DNA of 14,196 bases from an uncultured Clostridia bacterium. GTDB taxonomy: Bacteria > Bacillota > Clostridia > Oscillospirales > Oscillospiraceae. Positions 12,296 through 14,196 of this stretch are shown one piece after another. The notes below the pieces were generated by a model that was not told the DNA's origin, searched no databases, and saw only the letters and a program-made list of their open reading frames with translations. Numbering within the stretch: the stretch's first letter is position 1; the number at the start of each line of letters is the position of its first letter. The translations under genes and the position numbers were made by a program. The stretch covers positions 1 through 14,196 of the forward strand of contig CAMFZO010000018.1 in NCBI GenBank assembly GCA_946006895.1, read 5' to 3'.

Positions 12296-13605
12296 TTCTT
12301 TCCCTCCTTTGCCTTGGCGTCCCGGAGCATCTTTTTGGCAGTGCGGAAGCTCTGGACCAGCGGGATGCCGGCGGGGCAGCCGTAAGCGCAGCTTCCGCAC
12401 TCGATGCAGTCCATGACATTGCCCTTTTCCAGGGCCTCCAGATCGCTCTTTTCCCGTGCCTTGTGGAGCTGCAGGGGCATCAGGTGCATGGGACAGGCGT
12501 CCAGGCATTTGCCGCAGCGGATGCAGTGGGGGTGATCGACCTCGTGGTTATCCTTCCGGCTGTAGCAGGTAACGGCGTTGTTGCCCTTGATGGTGCCGCA
12601 GTCCAGAGTGTGCTGGGCAATGCCCATCATGGGGCCGCCGCAGAAGATCTTATAAGGCTCGCAGGAGAAGCCGCCCGCCGCCTCGATGAGGTCGGCATAG
12701 AGAGTGCCGATGGGGGCGCTGAAATTGGAGGGCCGGGTTACGGCACGGCCGGTGACGGTGAGAACACGCTTGACCAGGGGCATACCGCGGTAGACCGCGT
12801 CATAGACGGCGGCGCAGGTGGCCACATTGAACACGGCGCAGCCTACGGCAGCGGGAAGCCCGCCGGGAGGGACGCACCTGCCCGTGACCGCCTGGATGAG
12901 CTGCTTTTCCGCGCCCTGGGGGTAACGGACCCGCAGAGCCAGCACCTCCACGTCCCGGTCGGCGGCGGCGCGGACAGCTTCAATGGCCTTGGGCTTATTC
13001 TTTTCGATGCCGATGGCAATGCGCTCCGGCTGCAGGATCTTCCGGATGACCCGCAGGCCTCCCAGAATACGCTCCGGGCGCTCCCGCATCAGACGATCGT
13101 CGGCGGTGATATAAGGCTCGCACTCGGCGCCGTTGACGATGACCGTATCCACCTTGCCCAGGCCGGAGGAGAGCTTCACATCCGTCGGGAAGCCCGCGCC
13201 GCCCATGCCGGTGATCCCCGCCTCATGGATGATGGCGACCAGCTCCTCGGCTGTCAGCTCGTTGATGCTTTCGTGCTTTTTCAGGTCGGGACACAGGATG
13301 TCCCGGAAATCGTTCTCGATGACCACGCACATACCGTTGGTGCCGGAGGGCGTGGGCCGCATCTCCACGGCGACGACCGTGCCGGAAACGGAGGCGTGGA
13401 CAGGTACGCACAGTCCCTGGCCGTCACCGATCTTCTGACCGATGGTCACGCGGTCGCCCACCTTGACCAGGGGCGTGCAGGGTCTGCCGATATGCTGCGA
13501 CATGGCAATGCTGACGGTTTTCGGATGCAGGGGATAGATGGGAGCCTCGCTGGACAGCTCCTTGTAGCCCTTGGGATGTACGCCGCCAAAAAACGAACGG
13601 GCCAT
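12292..13605 (-). CDS. rnfC: Electron transport complex subunit RnfC
   Basis: The peripheral cytosolic subunit that reduces NAD+. From this start it has 437 residues: an N-terminal barrel-sandwich region (about 40-85, KVGDRVTIGQKIGDG), an FMN/NADH-binding domain with the conserved GITGMGGAGFPT (130-141) and NGAECEPYITADDRL (158-172), an SLBB-like segment around 275-330, and two [4Fe-4S] ferredoxin sites (C361, C364, C367, C371 and C400, C403, C406, C410). I chose the ATG at 13605 because GAGGTGAT lies seven bases upstream; the GTG and ATG at 13617/13614 overlap that site. It is the first gene of the rnfCDGEAB operon, preceded by an A/T-rich promoter region. Confidence 0.96.
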   Translation of the reverse strand: MARSFFGGVHPKGYKELSSEAPIYPLHPKTVSIAMSQHIGRPCTPLVKVGDRVTIGQKIGDGQGLCVPVHASVSGTVVAVEMRPTPSGTNGMCVVIENDFRDILCPDLKKHESINELTAEELVAIIHEAGITGMGGAGFPTDVKLSSGLGKVDTVIVNGAECEPYITADDRLMRERPERILGGLRVIRKILQPERIAIGIEKNKPKAIEAVRAAADRDVEVLALRVRYPQGAEKQLIQAVTGRCVPPGGLPAAVGCAVFNVATCAAVYDAVYRGMPLVKRVLTVTGRAVTRPSNFSAPIGTLYADLIEAAGGFSCEPYKIFCGGPMMGIAQHTLDCGTIKGNNAVTCYSRKDNHEVDHPHCIRCGKCLDACPMHLMPLQLHKAREKSDLEALEKGNVMDCIECGSCAYGCPAGIPLVQSFRTAKKMLRDAKAKEGKK

Positions 13606-13641
13606 AAAGTGCATCACCTCAATTCATTTCTATACGCATTC

Positions 13642-13665
13642 ACTATACCATATACCTGTTGAAAA
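13642..13665 (-). promoter_or_regulatory. Possible promoter of the rnf operon
   Basis: On the - strand TATAGT (13642-13647) is a good -10 candidate about 25 bases before the rnfC ribosome binding site, in a clearly A/T-rich stretch (13620-13700). The -35 region is poor: only an A/T-rich stretch lies at the right distance. No operator-like repeat is visible. Confidence 0.45.
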
Positions 13666-13720
13666 ATCTACAGAAACGGACAAAAAATAATTGGAATTGG
13701 GCATAGCTTCGTAAAACAGC

Positions 13721-13757
13721 AAAACCGACCTATGGTTACGATCACAGGTCGGTTTTT
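13721..13757. terminator. Two-sided hairpin terminator between the DUF559 gene and rnfC
   Basis: AAAACCGACCT (13721-13731) pairs perfectly with AGGTCGGTTTT (13746-13756) around a 14-base loop. On the + strand five T residues follow; on the - strand the stem itself ends in TTTT. For the - strand DUF559 gene, which stops at 13811, it is the first clear terminator and isolates the rnf operon. Confidence 0.85.
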
Positions 13758-13788
13758 CATGTTATGTGTCTTGGCTGGAATATCCAAG

Positions 13789-13832
13789 GCTCCCTCTGAT
13801 GAGGGAGCTGTCAGCGAAGCTGACTGAGGGAG
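13789..13832. repeat. Composite palindromic repeat overlapping the DUF559 gene end
   Basis: Three linked parts: hairpin 1, GCTCCCTC-TGAT-GAGGGAGC (13789-13808); hairpin 2, GTCAGC-GAA-GCTGAC (13810-13824); and a third copy of GAGGGAG (13826-13832). The first arm can pair with either GAGGGAG copy, so the whole can fold as two hairpins or as a stem enclosing hairpin 2. I recall very similar CTCCCTCAGTCAGC-like elements as dispersed repeats in clostridial gut genomes, but only one copy is in this window. The DUF559 stop codon (13811-13813) lies inside hairpin 2. Confidence 0.75.
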
Positions 13833-14179
13833 AGACGCTTGACAGTCAGATCAATATATTCGCATACACCACTAAAATTGCGGTCAACATCCAGATTGCA
13901 AATTCTCATTACCGTTAGATTCATGGTCTCCAGGTCTTTTGTGCGCATCTCATCTTTTTCAGCCTGCTCCGCTGCATAATGTCCGCCGCCGTCAAGCTCG
14001 ATGACCAGTCTTGCTTTTGCGCAGTAGAAATCCGTAATGTAATTACCAATTGCTTTTTGCCTTTGAAAGCGCACCGGGTAGTTTCTCAAAAAATCATACC
14101 ATAGTTTCCGTTCCCATGGGGTCATATTCTTTCGGAGTGTTTTTGCAAGAGGAATATTTTCTTTATTGTAGTCTTTCAT
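13811..14179 (-). CDS. DUF559 endonuclease-domain protein
   Basis: A 122-residue protein of the DUF559 family, with a Vsr/restriction-endonuclease-like fold. Visible motifs are the N-terminal helix LRKNMTPWERKLWYDFL (E23 in the WE pair), the RFQRQKAIGNYITDFYC segment with D50, and VIELDGGGHY with E61 and D63, which together look like a PD-(D/E)xK-type metal site. The C-terminal part (LETMNLTVMRICNLDV, then NFSGVCEYID) is also typical. The last codons (SLSQLR and the stop) are read from a palindromic repeat, so the natural end may have been replaced. GGGAG lies upstream of the ATG. The physiological role and target are unknown; composition is more A/T-rich than the rnf genes, which may suggest separate origin. 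The window ends 17 bases upstream of the start. Confidence 0.85.
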   Translation of the reverse strand: MKDYNKENIPLAKTLRKNMTPWERKLWYDFLRNYPVRFQRQKAIGNYITDFYCAKARLVIELDGGGHYAAEQAEKDEMRTKDLETMNLTVMRICNLDVDRNFSGVCEYIDLTVKRLSLSQLR

Positions 14180-14196
14180 TTTCTCTCCCTCTTCTC

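Noticed and set aside
11273..12385. Long + strand open frame opposite rnfD (370 codons), and similar ones opposite yedE, rnfB and rnfC
   Set aside because: All mirror strongly conserved genes on the other strand and have the same antisense-type composition.
12296..12508. Upstream-extended start for rnfD at 12508
   Set aside because: The extension overlaps the coding end of rnfC in another frame and has no RnfD similarity; ATG 12295 has a strong ribosome site and the standard N-terminus.
13606..13617. GTG/ATG starts at 13617 and 13614 for rnfC
   Set aside because: These codons overlap the GAGGTGAT ribosome binding site that serves the ATG at 13605.
13787..13832. CRISPR repeat or tRNA-like structure
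   Set aside because: Only one copy is present, with no spacers and no tRNA cloverleaf signature; it is better explained as a composite palindromic repeat.

Overview
The window looks like one end of a contig from a fairly GC-rich (by eye), anaerobic, gut-type member of the Clostridia. An Oscillospiraceae-like organism is the best guess. The reasons are gene content (Rnf complex, two FeoA proteins with FeoB and its Cys-rich partner, bile salt hydrolase, YedE/TusA/DUF3343 genes), strong Shine-Dalgarno sites and simple sigma-A promoters. Taxonomy is inferred from gene content, not from a marker gene. Bases 1-43 are not genomic: they are a leftover Nextera library adapter including an i7 index.

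Layout, left to right. 44-243 (+): the 3' end of a gene that looks like a short-chain dehydrogenase, then a terminator. 325-3607 (-): a ferrous iron operon transcribed right to left, feoA-type gene 2, feoA-type gene 1, feoB and a small Cys-rich FeoB-associated membrane protein. It has a near-consensus promoter at 3700-3728 and three copies of a TTAG-N6-CTAA operator-like motif. 3820-4794 (-): a choloylglycine (bile salt) hydrolase with its own terminator. 4885-6429 (-): a YedE-type membrane transporter, a single-domain TusA/SirA protein and a DUF3343 protein, tightly coupled. Divergent from these, 6694-8605 (+): a cysteine desulfurase-like PLP enzyme and a TatD-family nuclease that overlap by 11 bases. 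A two-sided terminator separates this from 8693-13605 (-), a complete rnfCDGEAB operon with overlapping genes. At the far end, 13811-14179 (-) is a DUF559 endonuclease-like gene whose stop codon lies inside a palindromic repeat.

How the genes work together. Rnf couples ferredoxin oxidation to NAD+ reduction and ion export, and with its many Fe-S clusters it is a large iron consumer; Feo imports Fe2+. The YedE/TusA/DUF3343/desulfurase group resembles the gene sets linked to selenium (or sulfur) trafficking for selenium-dependent enzymes, but no selD is in the window, so that role is inferred. The hydrolase suggests life in a bile-exposed intestine.

The most interesting points are: the triple TTAG-N6-CTAA motif in the feo operon; a perfect 20-base-arm palindrome plus third repeat copy between the two feoA genes; a long acidic insertion in FeoB; the minimal YedE/TusA/DUF3343 cassette; and the DUF559 gene fused into a dispersed-type palindromic repeat. 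I do not see a CRISPR array, a tRNA or rRNA, or a canonical transposon.
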